Source of the DNA: Gnetum montanum
Lineage: Eukaryota; Streptophyta; Gnetopsida; Gnetales; Gnetaceae
Direction of reading: 5' to 3'
NCBI GenBank assembly: GCA_015680685.1
Contig: MNCI01015746.1
Location: forward strand, 6,516-41,901
Length of the DNA stretch: 35,386 nucleotides
Part shown: positions 1 to 11,160 of the stretch, one piece after another
How the letters are laid out: every line of letters starts with the position of its first letter
How positions within the stretch are numbered: position 1 is the stretch's first letter
Translations under genes and position numbers: made by a program
Notes under the pieces: generated by a model
Told to the model about the DNA's origin: nothing
What the model saw: only the letters and a program-made list of their open reading frames with translations
The model's database searches: none

Positions 1-411
1 TTAGTAGCTATTAATGTTTAAATAAATTATATAGAACATAAATATAAATAATTAAAAATGATACCTAATTATCTATTATTTGATAAGTCTTCACTTTTTT
101 ACCATCTTTGATATTTCCAAATGGTTTTATCCCACTTTTTTATATCACACGAACATCGCAAATTCAATTTTTATTGTATTGAATAACAACAAATAATGAC
201 ATTAAACTAAGTGGAGTAGCCATGAAGTTAATGGACATTTTTTTATTAGCATAATATTAGTTTTTATCATAGCATAAATAAACAAAGAATAATATATATT
301 AACTAATAATTATTTCTAAGTTTTACAATATGCCGAATGAATTATTAAAAATTGTACATGTTACTATATGTAGAAATAAGAGTGCTTCTTTTTGAGAAAA
401 TTTTTAAATGA
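1..411. other. AT-rich DNA with no recognised gene
   Basis: No open frame or known motif is visible on either strand beyond the fading C-terminal end of the helicase remnant that begins just to the right. The composition is strongly AT. Confidence 0.5.
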
Positions 412-1255
412 TTTTCTTCAATTATTTTTCTTTATGCTAATTTTAGTTTGCTCATTTTTTTCATATTGATCATAAGAAATTACATTGTAAATTTGTAGAC
501 ATGATAATGACCAAACAAAGGAGAATGCAACATAAACTAATCTAGGTTGTTATATATGTGTAATATTAACAACAAATTTTTCTGAGTTTCATGTCTTATG
601 ATTTATGTATTGTAAGTGTCCATGTCAACTTTAGTGGTAATTGTTCTTTTGAACCGATATGCATTGGAATTATTAGAACTATTTGTTATGAAAATGACAT
701 GAACGGTGGACTACTATAGTTTAAAAATTTAATTAATACTAAAGATGGTGGCACTAATTGTTTTCTTCCATTGCTATAAAATATATCTATAATAGTGCTA
801 GTTGTTCCATTTAGCAAACCATAACAAATAGACATATTCAATGTTAACATTACTTTAGCTCCAATTGTAATTAATATTTCTACTTCGAAGACTTCATCAT
901 CAATGGATATGTATTTACTAGAATAATTACTAATACTAAGACTATGACAAACAAGTTTTTCCAAATCATATAATTTTTCTTGTTTTGTTCATTTACTTAA
1001 TCATTTTCTTGCAAATAAGTATATACTATCATCAAAACTTTTTAATTCTTGAATAGACATTTGATTTTGGCTTTTATTCATTAGTATTTCCTAATCAATA
1101 CCTGTTGGTGTACATGTTCTTACATTATCTAGTATTTATAAAAAAATTATTTCACCTTTTATGGAATTTTTTTGTTGTAGTATTTTATCCAATAAAATAA
1201 CACATATAAACTCATTCCATAAAATATTTCTAATACTTTTAGAATAATATGATGC
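412..1255 (-). pseudogene. PIF1-like DNA helicase remnant (Helitron or PIF1 type), C-terminal half
   Basis: PIF1-family 5'-3' DNA helicases occur as cellular genes and as the helicase part of Helitron transposases. Reading the minus strand, the order of motifs fits the C-terminal half of this family. First comes a segment with LWNEF and ICVILLDK. Next is FDDSIYLFARK (near 1045-1010), matching the usual 'F.DA..L.ATN' segment. IGAKVMLTLNMSICYGLLNG follows (about 870-800), then FLNYSSPPF, then LPLKLTWTLTIHKS (about 645-600), which matches the hallmark 'PLKLAWALTIHKSQG' motif. The final part is LVYVAFSFVWSLSCL (about 550-505), matching 'TYVALSRVRSL..L'. Several stops interrupt it (for example Q to stop right after TIHKS), and the Walker A/B half is missing upstream of 1255. 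No Rep/HUH nuclease or Helitron terminus is visible, so a Helitron origin is inferred only. It is non-functional. Confidence 0.8.
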
Positions 1256-1625
1256 AAATCTCAAATTGGAGATAATTGAGAATATAACCTACTAAAATCA
1301 ATGTGAAATACCACTAAGAAAATACATGTTGTAACCTTTTTAGCATTGTAACTTTCACCCATAAAACACGAGGCTAAAATCTCATTGTAAAATGTGAAGA
1401 TTGTAATCCACGAGATGCAATTTCACATACTTTAATTTTTGGGGATGAAAAAATTCATCAGAAGTGATCATAGCCTTAATCCCTAAGTGAAAAGAGTCAT
1501 ATTATGTCCATATTTGGACTAAAAATGCTTTTTGGATTATCAAAATTGGAATTTTTATGGGTTTTATAGGGTCATACAACATTTACTATGCTAGAGTCAT
1601 CTATGCTTAGCATTGGGCGAGTTTA
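1256..1625. other. Non-coding, no recognised feature
   Basis: The helicase homology stops abruptly near 1255, which suggests an old breakpoint or insertion edge. I see no coding signal or repeat structure here until the minisatellite begins. Confidence 0.4.
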
Positions 1626-1851
1626 ACTCCTAAAGCCCCAACATGGCTCCTACAACCTTAGCATGGCTCATGTAACCCCAGCATTGCTCCTGAACTTCTG
1701 CATGCTCAACATTGGTATAGCAACCCTAGCATTGCTATGGTAGCTCCAACGTGGCTCCAGTAGCATTAGCATGTCCCTAGCACCCCAACGTGATTCCTGT
1801 AGGCCTAGTGTTGCTCCTGGAAGGCTATCATGGGTGGAAGAAGCCACCGTG
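1626..1851 (+). repeat. Degenerate 20-bp minisatellite, about 11 units
   Basis: Units begin at about 1626, 1646, 1666, 1686, 1714, 1734, 1754, 1774, 1793, 1813 and 1833. Most are exactly 19 or 20 bases. One interval (1686-1713) is 28 bases and holds a partial extra copy. An approximate consensus is GCTCCTGTAACCCCAGCATG. Unit ends alternate between CATG, CATT and CGTG, and several differences are transitions. Apparent open frames through it are a by-product of the repeat. It is more GC-rich than its surroundings and may belong to an LTR or untranslated part of a retrotransposon. Confidence 0.75.
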
Positions 1852-3701
1852 GGTAAAATTCTCATTTACTATTTTTGGTAATTGGAACAGTTTTGGTACC
1901 TTGGTAGTATCAAAACCTACCATACATAGAAACCATGCTGGATTTAGACACCTACAACACCTACACATGATAGCAATTTTTCAGCAATTAAGACTGAAAT
2001 TTACAGCCAAATTCATGGATATAAAACCTATATAAACCAAACTTTTACACCATGAAAAGGCTCCATGAATTTGAATTTTCACATTTTTGATAATTTCATC
2101 ACTTGTTCATTCCATAGCTTTGAAAATTCACACCAAACACAAAATGTTTGGAGCATTCTTAGTGTGGAACCTATAGCCATTGTAACCACTATTTTACACC
2201 TAATATTTTGTAACAATGCTAAGCAACGTGGGCATCAAGACTCCCAGCGTGGCTCTCCCTTGTGGCCAAAAACCCCCACACATCTTACCCCCCAAAACCA
2301 CCAATGCTACAGATCTTGTGAGGAGGATAGTGAGGTTTTATAATTTTGGAAGTTGTGGAGCATCTGGCTCATGGAGCTAACTATGATACCTAAAGCTACT
2401 AACTTCAAAAGATTCCAAACCCTTGTGAAGTGAACCCTTTGCTTCCCTAGCCATCACTTGTACACATTCTAACCTCTCTTTATTTTTATCATAATAAAGT
2501 TTACAGTTCTATTTTTTGTGCAAGTTAGTGTAGATTTATTTTCTTTCTATGTATTTATTTTAAGTCATATGTGTATTGCATTCTTATTTTATTACCTCTC
2601 TATATACACTTTCTATTATCTAGGGTATCTCAAATCCTATTTTTGAAGGCCCTTGGGATTTAGGGTTAAATCTATTCTTCCTAGGATCTTTGGTTTTCCA
2701 GCAATCAAATTTTCTAGTTGTTTTAGTTTTAGGTGCTAGAAGGAGGGCCTCCACTCAAGTTTTGTGTCCAATCCCATTTTCCACTATGAAAATGCAATTT
2801 GCAAGTCTAAAACCTTTGAAATTTCATTAAAATATCATTAAACTTTGAACACATTTTTTTGGTGACAAAAAGCCAATGCTACCACCCATCTTCCTACCAC
2901 CAAAACCTAGCATGAAAGTTGTAGGTGATTTTGGCTTTGAGAAAGTTTTTATAATAGCTGTTGGAAATTGTAAGGCTAGCATGGTTGCAAGTTACACTTG
3001 CCTTTGTCGGTTCCAAAGGCTAGCGTCACTCATCACCGCTCAAAACCTTGCCCCCCTCTACTATGAAAGTTTCATAGCAAGGCCAACATTGATGTTCCAT
3101 CGAAAACCAACAAAACCTTTGAAATAATAAAAATTTTTACTTTAATTTTTTGGTAGTAATTATAAAACCTACCAAGGAAAAACCCCAAAACTATGTAAGA
3201 ATGTGTAAGATTGTTTATCTTACACCTTCTTTTCCCCTCTCAACCTCCAGAGTGGATACTACTAGTAGGTTGAGCGTGGTGGAGGCTTGAAATAAACTTC
3301 TTATACTTTTGTGAGTAAAAGGTATACCCCCTTTTAGTACAACCTTCACTATATTCTACAATTGCAATGCACATCAATTTGAAGGTCATACCTGCTTTTA
3401 TGTTTTAAAAATTCCATTTGTTGTAGTTCTATTTTATTAGTTAATTAAGCATTTCATTAGGCCAAATTTTTAAAACATTATTAACAATGTCATTTAGCCA
3501 ATCTATCGATTTACTTTTCAACTTCATTGATGTAGCATCTAGCCAATAGGTCATAAGGATGTATGACTCCAATGATCCCACTATAGCTTAGTGTAGGCAA
3601 TTACTTAGGCTCAAGGGAGAAGCCTATAATTTTTGGTAATAAGAAAATATCATTATCACTTTGTTTGTGCTAAAATTTAGGCTAGAATGCTCATTTCAAG
3701 A
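1852..3701. other. Non-coding DNA, possibly LTR/5' leader of gypsy element 1
   Basis: No convincing coding frame. Scattered short GCTAGCATG-like and CAGCGTGG-like words around 2240, 2910-3020 and 3270 resemble isolated units of the minisatellite to the left. The position directly upstream of a gag start suggests LTR or leader sequence. I could not find LTR boundaries, a TATA box that stands out from the AT background, or a primer-binding site. Confidence 0.35.
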
Positions 3702-5693
3702 ATGGAGGTAGAGGCCAAAAGGAAGTATAAACTCATCCATTGCGATGGGAAGGAGTACATACCTTCTTCATACGATAAAATACCATTAAATGAGACTTAT
3801 GCATGCATCCTTTCTTAGTTGATTGAGATGGATGAAGAGGACAATAAGGTTAGATCATATGAATAGCATGAGGAAGAAGATGAGTTTGGGGTTGAGTTTT
3901 AACACAAGAATCTCATTGGGGGGATTTTCCAATAATTGATTTCCAAAGCTACCTTGCCCACCTCAACCCCCTTCACCTCTTCCATAGGATAGATCCCTCA
4001 ACCCTCATCTCCTTCCTATCTAACCATGTTTGGGCCAACATCCATTATAGTAGTGTATCAAACATAATCAATGCTACAAGAAACAACCTTCATCTTCTCC
4101 ATGCCTTTTGCCAAGAAACCATAGTTTGTGCAGCCATCATTGGTGGTGGTGACTACCACTAACCCCTTTTCCACCCAGATCGAGCTAATAGTAGGACCTC
4201 AAGTGATCCAAGGATCACATACCACTTGTGTCCCCTTTGTTCACCAAATATTGGCACAAACTTCTTTTCCGTTGTTTATTCCATCTACAATGATAAGTCT
4301 CAACCTCTCCCCTTGATGCCACAACTCATTGCGAGGTCATAGGCCTTCCAATTCATACTTCAACCTTTCGTGCAAATCTCATAGCCCATAGGGATACCTC
4401 AATGACTAGATCAAGCCTTCCAAATGATCAAGGACTAATGGAAGAGTTACAAAGGCTTAAGGCTTCCATGTCCTAGACCATTAAAATAATGGATTTCTAT
4501 TAGGATGATCTCATTAATCTTGTTGTCCCACAACTAATGCTTCCCCTAGGTGTCCCCATACCTCATGTTACCAAGTACAATGGCAAGGGTGATCCTAAGT
4601 CACACCTAACAACCTTTCACTTTGAGTGCTTGTTACTACACACCTGGCCATACAAAATAATGTAGATTTTCCCTATGTCTCTTATAGGAAAAGCCCTAGA
4701 CTATTAGTGTGCTTTACCAAAAGAATCCATATCCTCATTATAACTAATTTCATAGTTCGTTAACCATTTCAAGTACAACTTGAAACCTCACACAACCCTT
4801 TATAAACTAATGAAGGTCAAGCAAGAACCCCTTGAGCTAGTGCAAAAGTTCATATAATAATGGAATGCCTTACTTAATGGCATTCTAGAATCAATATTTG
4901 AGACTCATCTTCTCGCTATCTTCAAGGGGATGGTTAATGACTTTATTAAGTCAAAGTTATACTACCTAGATCCATGGTCACTTAGTCAGTCCTTCTCTCA
5001 AACTAAGAACATAGAGGATGCGACAAAAGCCAACTGTGATCTCACCTATGTGGCATATAAGAATCAACATGCATGAAAGGATAAAGAGAGGGGGAGAAAA
5101 AATAATGTAGCAGTAGCCACTGTGGCAAAAGCAAGCAAGATGATCATCTAGGGGCCAAGAACAAACCAACCCAAGATCCCTGCTAACAATAACTAATCTT
5201 CAATATTTAAGGTCTTTCCATTGACTACTGTGAGAACTAACTTTGAATGAAAAGACTAGTCAAAGTATACTAGGCTATCATTAAGGGCATCATAACTTCC
5301 TAACCAACTATTAAATAGCGTAAGAATACAATATAAGAAAATGACATAAAATAGCCATAAGAGGCATGAGCAGCTATGTGAGATAGCCAAAGACCTCACT
5401 TGTGCAATCAAAAATGATCCTTTAGTGCCTAGATACTTTAAGCTTGATCATTTCTATATCTATCCTCACTTGCCAAGTCATGATACTTACTTTTACCTTA
5501 CACTAAAAGATGACCTACAAAAGATGATGGACAAGGGTGAGATGGTACTTGATGACTCTAACCTGGTTAGGCCTTTGGACCAAATGATTCATGTCTATAA
5601 GAATCCATTGAATGTCAACAATAGCCCATATACTATAGTGGTGTTCAATGTTAATAATGATCCAAGACTTATAAGAAAACCATTTGTGATTTG
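3702..5693 (+). pseudogene. Gag polyprotein remnant of Ty3/gypsy element 1
   Basis: Gag forms the virus-like particle of an LTR retrotransposon. A plausible start is the ATG at 3702 (MEVEAKRKYK...). That frame remains traceable to about 4316. A second frame from about 4440 carries the classic plant gypsy capsid signature: KYNGKGDPKSHLTTF (about 4573-4617), then WPYKIM, FPMSLIGKALDY, FVNHFKYNL, LMKVKQEPLELVQKF and FKGMVNDF. Near 5446-5540 a degraded 'H..GHDT..C..LK..I..L...G' linker survives as HLPSHDTYFYLTLKDDLQKM with the cysteines lost. In-frame stops are frequent, many of them TAG, and at least one frameshift separates the N-terminal part from the capsid. Protease follows on the same strand. 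The family is clear; the exact ends are not. Confidence 0.8.
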
Positions 5694-6119
5694 AGTACCT
5701 CATAATGAAAGGGGCCTTACAAATTCCACTAGTTCAAGGAACCCATTTGTTGTATGTATTCCATCACCTATGCCCCCTAAAGAGCCTTTCATGATTAGAG
5801 TTCCCCCTCTCATTTTAATTGAGTCCACCTGTACACCTAAACAAATTTCCCCCATTGTAGCCAATGCAATGGCTTCTTTCTCTCAACTAACTAATGACAA
5901 CTAGAAGTTACCAAGCAAATAATGTAAGAAGTTTGTGCAAAAGCCTAAAGACAAAACTAATAAGCAACCTAGGGCATGGAAGGAAGTGGGCCTACTAAAG
6001 TCCACTCCCATCTCATCCATTCCCATGACCTCTACTACCTAGGCTACTTTAACTAGTAAAATACAAGAGGATCCCTAATCCCAAGTGAAGGCAAAAGAGG
6101 CTAAACCATAACAATTTAA

Positions 6120-7075
6120 ATATGAAGTCTGCATTTTGGGGCATATGGAGAAAGTTAAGAGTAATAGGAATGAGAAGTCCATGACCAATAAAAAATACTT
6201 TCTCAATGCGATGGAGCAGGTCAAATAATTGCTAAAGCAAAAGCATACAACGCTTAGCCTTTATGACCTTGTCATGACTTCTGCAACAGATCATGAGATA
6301 CTAGTTAAGATGTTGATCTTCATTCCCATTAACAAGGACATCCCCACTAACAAAGAATCCATCCATGCAATGATGAAACTGTCTTCACCAAGGAAAGAAA
6401 CGAAGTTAACATCACCAGTGTATCATGATAGTTGAATTGAAATTAGTCCCCAAAATAGTGAGATGACTAAGGCTCCTCTCTTTATAACAATAAGGGTAGG
6501 ACAATATAAAGTGCATAGTGTGCATGTAGATGGTGGAGTGACAAAAAAGTTAATATCCTATACCATCATTGAGCATTTAGGCTTAACAGAACACATGCAA
6601 CACACCTCAACATTAGCCCTTAAATCCTTTAATGGATCATGGGTTGCTATTAAAGGTTCTATCTCTTTAGACTTTCTAGTAGGGGAATAATTCCCCACAA
6701 TGGCAAACTTCTTGGTAGTGGAAGAAACACCAGGATTCAACCTTATCCTTAGGAGGCCTTGGCTAGCTTAACTATGAGCTATCTTTCCTTATAAAAGAGG
6801 TGAAATAATTATTCATGGTGATAATGCAACTCCCCTAGTAGTTAACAACATTGACATAGAATAAGAATCGAATGTGGAGTTTCAAGAAGAAACTCCTACC
6901 ATTAGCCATAAAGTCAAGAAGCCTAATAGAATGGAAGAGGCCAAAACCAATGATGATGGACCTAGGAATATGTTGTGGGAAGAGCTCCCATTTAACATCA
7001 TTAGTGAAGGATATAGGGAATACAAGCTTGTGCAAAATAAACCTTATACATTTCCTAATCTCTCAAAGATTAGGT
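6120..7075 (+). pseudogene. Retroviral-type aspartic protease remnant of gypsy element 1
   Basis: The protease cleaves the Gag-Pol polyprotein. The segment from about 6463 reads APLFITIRVGQYKVHSVHVD, then an active-site-like DGGVTKKLIS (family D-T/S-G; here the middle residue is G), then IIEHLGL, LKSFNGSWVAIKGSISLDF, FLVVEETPGFNLILRRPWLA (family 'F.V.....YN.ILGRPWL', the invariant G replaced by R) and an acidic tail to about 7075. A degenerate linker with SLYDLVMTSATDHEILVKML lies upstream at about 6240-6310. Stops and the altered catalytic loop show that it is dead. No reverse transcriptase, RNase H or integrase follows. Element 1 is therefore a gag-protease-only derivative or was truncated here. 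Confidence 0.8.
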
Positions 7076-7364
7076 AACATTTGAAAAAATGATGCATACC
7101 CCTAATCCAATTGCCCTATGCACCTATGATCATGTCGCTATTTTTACTTGTAGCCTTTAGTCTAGTTTACATGTTACTGGTATGCACCATTTGATTTGCT
7201 TTATTTCTAGGTGGCCTCAAGTTTACTCTTGTTTGCATTTTTACTTTTAAGGTCTATTCCCTTTTTAGAATCTTAAATATAAAAACATCATAAAAAATTT
7301 AAAATTTGAAATATCGATAAATATTTCTAAAACACAAATATGTTTTCTTTTGCAACCAATGTAG
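7076..7364. other. Spacer downstream of the protease, no gene seen
   Basis: The open frame of element 1 ends at about 7075. No reverse transcriptase motif appears in any frame before the tandem repeat starts. Confidence 0.4.
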
Positions 7365-7535
7365 GGCCCGCCATGGCCTAAAACTGGCAAGTCATATGGC
7401 CTACTACAATCTTAAATTGGCAAACAACATACGGCCTACCATGACCTTAAACTGGCAAATATTACATGATCCTCCATGGTCTAAAACTATAAAAACATAA
7501 GGTCCACCATGGCCTAAAACTAGCATAATGTCATA
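7365..7535 (+). repeat. 33-35 bp minisatellite, five units
   Basis: Units start at 7365, 7398, 7433, 7468 and 7501, giving periods of 33, 35, 35 and 33 bases. Each unit opens with a GGCCTACCATGGCCT-like core, continues with TAAAACTGGCAA and ends in a variable AT-rich tail. Tandem repeats in the 3' untranslated part of Tat/Ogre-type gypsy elements are a known source of plant satellites. The position after the element 1 protease fits that pattern, but membership is inferred. Confidence 0.8.
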
Positions 7536-7886
7536 ACTTATTTTTTTTTTAGTCTACAACCTTATTTCATAGCCAATTTTAAATTTTTATTAGATTATGA
7601 CCATGTGAGTTAGCCAATGTAGCCTTATACCATAATTGCAACATAAGGCCATCTAACACGAATAAAACCAAAACACTAGAATGATATAACTAAAATTAAA
7701 ACTTAAAAATAATGATTAAAATGTCTAAAGCATGATAACCATAGCCACATGATGTGTCAAGAGTCTAAATAATACATCATAAAATAGTGAAATTTTCCAT
7801 CAACTGAATCATTAGCTATCACTAGTCATAGCAAAAGCAACGTTAAATGTAATCAACAAAATAACTAAAAATGATAATTGGTAGTG
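7536..7886. other. AT-rich spacer between minisatellite and antisense gene
   Basis: No coding frame or repeat seen. It lies downstream of the stop codon of the minus-strand gene and would be its 3' flank. No convincing polyadenylation signal can be separated from the AT background. Confidence 0.4.
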
Positions 7887-7958
7887 TTAGGAGGCATCTA
7901 TGGAAGGTTGAGAGTCATTTTTACCCTCACCATTGGTGCCACCAGTATCACTTGGTGC

Positions 7959-8090
7959 CTATAGCATAATAACACAAGACTAATTAGTAATCAATATACT
8001 ATAAAAGCAAGCCAATAACTTTAAAAAAATAAAACATAGCAAAACCATATAGCAAAACAAAATTGAGGGGACATTGGACATGATATATGC
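7959..8090 (-). other. Intron 6 of the antisense pseudogene (132 bp)
   Basis: The acceptor TTATTATGCTATAG|GCACC is clear and precedes the short last exon. The donor reads CCCCCA|GCATATATC, which is either a GC-AG intron or a mutated GT. The 5' boundary is therefore uncertain by a few bases. Confidence 0.5.
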
Positions 8091-8890
8091 TGGGGGAAGA
8101 TTCTAAAGGCCAATCTCCAAATGATGGAGGATTTGGTCTTCCATCATGTGGGCCCAGTCCACATCCCCAAGATTAACACCCATGAAGATGTTTCTCTCAT
8201 CGATCTGCATCCACATGGGTAGCTCCCATGACATCATAGAAATAGGTACCTTACCTACAGTAGTAGAGATATGAGGAGTAGGGGATTGAGCCACAATGAG
8301 AGTGTCTCTAAATAATTTGAAGGTACTTTTTGCTTGAATTCCCTTTATGAATAGCTCCAATCGATGCCATTTGGTACTTTGCTCTTTCAACCACTTAAGT
8401 TAAGACTTGCATTTGGCTTTGTACTTCTTGTTGTGGTCTTTTTATTCTTGATCCTGTTCTAAGATCCAAGCATAATAATCCTTCCACTTTTTAGCCTTGT
8501 GGGTGATCAAGTCCATCTGCAACTATTTCTCTACCATGTCTCTGGCATGGGCAACCTTATCATGGATGACATTCCAATAGTAGGCCTATGTGATATCCTT
8601 AGCTTGCAAAACCTCTTTTTTATCCACTTGGGCTTCCATGAAAGCATTGCGATCCTACAAATCATTGATTACTTGAGCCTATCTCTTAGTCTCTCCCTTC
8701 AAGATCATAACTTGTTCCCATAGGGATTTGCTGAACCATTAGAACTCCCATGAAGTTTTTGCACATGAACTCACAAGTTCAATTTCACTTTCATACAACT
8801 TTCATTGAACATTTTTCACTTCAAGAGGAATACTAGGCAAAGAGTCTTTCTCCATGTCATCGATGGAGTTCCATGCAACCTTAGGTACTA

Positions 8891-9024
8891 CTAGCAACAT
8901 AACCATGAAATATATATATAAGAATAATATACAACAAGAATGGCCATCAGCATAACATGTAACTAATATACCTATAAGAATCTATATAGAATAATTAAAG
9001 ACAAAATAAAAATGAAGTTCATAC
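8891..9024 (-). other. Intron 5 of the antisense pseudogene (134 bp)
   Basis: Donor AATTG|GTATGAACTT and acceptor TATGTTGCTAG|TAGTACC. It joins ...QQVTLEI to VVPKVAWNSIDDMEKD in frame. A nearer AG at 8972 would give a 53-bp intron and is less likely. Confidence 0.5.
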
Positions 9025-9163
9025 CAATTTCAAGAGTAACTTGTTGCAACCAATTGATTATATCCTTAGAAACTCCATTCATGAACTCTACCTTGTTTGG
9101 AATCTCTACCCATGGTTTCATGCGATAACATAGAAGCATAGGCATCTTCCTAGGGCTCAATAG

Positions 9164-9255
9164 CTACAAAAAGTATAACAATCAAATAACAGTTAGAGAA
9201 ATACTTAAACATTAAATAGTAAAGTATCAGGAATGACACATAAGTATTTTCATAC
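9164..9255 (-). other. Intron 4 of the antisense pseudogene (92 bp)
   Basis: Donor CCAT|GTATGAAAAT and acceptor ACTTTTTGTAG|CTATTG. The sites are good, but the preferred frame of exon 5 (LLSPRKMPMLL) is out of register with exon 4, so a small indel or a different site is implied. Confidence 0.5.
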
Positions 9256-9441
9256 ATGGCTCATCATTCAGGATGATGATTGATGGTTCCCTTGGCAATG
9301 GTGTACCAAATAGGGCATCTAGGTCATCTAGTGCAACGTTGGCCAACCCCTCATCCTCATGCCACTATAGGAATGCCTCCTCCATGTGCCTCTATTCCTC
9401 CTCTACTACTGCAACTTGGACCACCAATTCTTGTTGCTTGT

Positions 9442-9557
9442 CTACAAGAATAATAATCTTAAAACATTAAAATAACTTGATAACATAATGACACAACCTT
9501 AAACTTAAAACTTAAAACATATAATAACCTAAGCATAAAGAAAAATTAAAAGCATAC
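9442..9557 (-). other. Intron 3 of the antisense pseudogene (116 bp)
   Basis: Donor ACTA|GTATGCTTTT and acceptor ATTCTTGTAG|ACAAG. The junction keeps the frame (VVT, then N, then KQQEL). Confidence 0.6.
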
Positions 9558-10613
9558 TAGTAACCACTTGATATGTTTGACCAAACTTCAATGTTAACCT
9601 TCTCTTTGAAGGTTGCTCAGTGACTAGTGCTACTTCCTTTACCGTGGACTAGTATAACTTTGCTCTAACTACCCCATTAACTTCAACATGCAACTTCTTA
9701 GCCCACTCAACATTAGCCCACTTAATGTGAGGCTTCATTTTCATGCTATTAGGGGAAGCATAACGCCTACCACTAACTCCCTTAGTGGTGATAAACATCA
9801 ATTCCCTAACATCCTACAATGGGTTCTGGGCCTACATGACTGGATAAATATGCTTTAACCAAGGCTTAGAAATTTTGGATGGTTCTTGACTCACTCATCA
9901 CCCATCCCTCTTCATCACCAAGGACTCTGTAAATTTCCTCAAATATGTTGCAAAGGATAAATAGTTCATGTGGCATATTATGGTGAGATCCTCTAGGAGT
10001 TTAAGGTTTTCCTATCATAACCTAGAGGCCAAGTTAATAGTTTAGTTAAACCAAGAACCTTCTATTAGAACCTTCATCATGGTCCACACATGGATGATGT
10101 TAATTACCTTCTTCTGTGATAGTAGTTTTTGAAAGACATAGGATCTGAATAAGGGATAGGATTCCCTTTCTTCTATTACTTAGAAATCCTCCAAGACAAA
10201 CCTAGGGTGGGCACGATGATTGCTTGAACATGATTTTGCATCTTGTTGATGGCCCTCCTCCTTTGCTAGTTTTGTGGCAACTCTCATCCCTTCAATGGAA
10301 GAACCAAAGAGGTCATAGAAGGTAGCCTCATTGATGAGCAGGGTGATCAACATGATATGAACCTTGGTGATGAACCTTATAACTCCTTGATTAAAGAATT
10401 CAATAATGTTCATCATCTTGGTAGTGGGGATGATTGGGCTAGGAGCCATGAAAAGTTCAAAAATACCTACATGAGCGATGTTTGATTGAATGTTTATAGC
10501 AGTGTATTCAAACAACCAATGTTGTGTCGATTCCACTTCATCATATTTTAGGATGACAGTCTCCTTAGGACATCTTGAAATAACCAAAGTAATGTTGAAG
10601 GAGGTGGAAGCCC

Positions 10614-10792
10614 CTACAAGACAACAAAAATGGCCAATTATCTTAAGCATAGACACATTGTGTAAAACCAAAGTATGACAAGAACAAAAAATTAAAATCA
10701 TGAAAACGCTTAAAACCAAAATGGCCTAGAATTATGTAGCCATGAAAAAACTAGTATAACATAACCAATCAAACAAAAAAAAATATTCCTAC
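10614..10792 (-). other. Intron 2 of the antisense pseudogene (179 bp)
   Basis: Donor AAAG|GTAGGAATAT and acceptor TTGTTGTCTTGTAG|GGGC. Splicing joins the lysine-rich end of exon 2 to ASTSFNITL in frame. Reading straight through the intron is also open for part of its length, which creates a misleading extension of the exon 3 frame. Confidence 0.65.
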
Positions 10793-11079
10793 CTTTCTTC
10801 TTCTTCTTCTTACTTAATGAGGGTTGTGTGGAGGTCCTAGAGGTGGTGCCCTCTTCTACAATAAGTTTAGTAGCCATCTAGCAATTGTAAGTTGTCTTAG
10901 TGGCTATGTACCTCTAGGAGGCTAGAGTGAAGATGTTGGTGTATTTATTAAAATCTTCCTTTAATTGATTAATCAATACATTCCTAATTATTGGGCTTTT
11001 GGTAAATACACCCACTATAGTCTAAGCCACCATCAAGGTTTGATAATTCTTGATCAAACCTTAGTCACTAACCTTGTAC

Positions 11080-11160
11080 CTGCAAGATATTGATAAAAAT
11101 GAATAAGATAAGGAAGAATAGGTAAACCAAAATATAACAAAAAATCACAACTATACTTAC
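11080..11160 (-). other. Intron 1 of the antisense pseudogene (81 bp)
   Basis: Donor GGG|GTAAGTATAG and acceptor TATCTTGCAG|GTAC on the minus strand. This is the best-preserved pair of splice sites in the gene. The interior is T-rich, as plant introns are, while both flanks are coding-like. Confidence 0.7.

Noticed and set aside
1668-2035. Two overlapping short open frames on opposite strands
   Set aside because: They lie in or next to the 20-bp minisatellite; a 20-bp period gives repeated peptide words in several frames by chance.
3230-3700. Primer-binding site for element 1
   Set aside because: I looked for tRNA-Asp, tRNA-Arg and tRNA-Met complements upstream of the gag start and found no alignment comparable to those in elements 2 and 3.
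8972-9024. A 53-bp alternative for intron 5
   Set aside because: An AG at 8972-8973 is possible but very short for a plant intron; the AG at 8891 restores the downstream frame.
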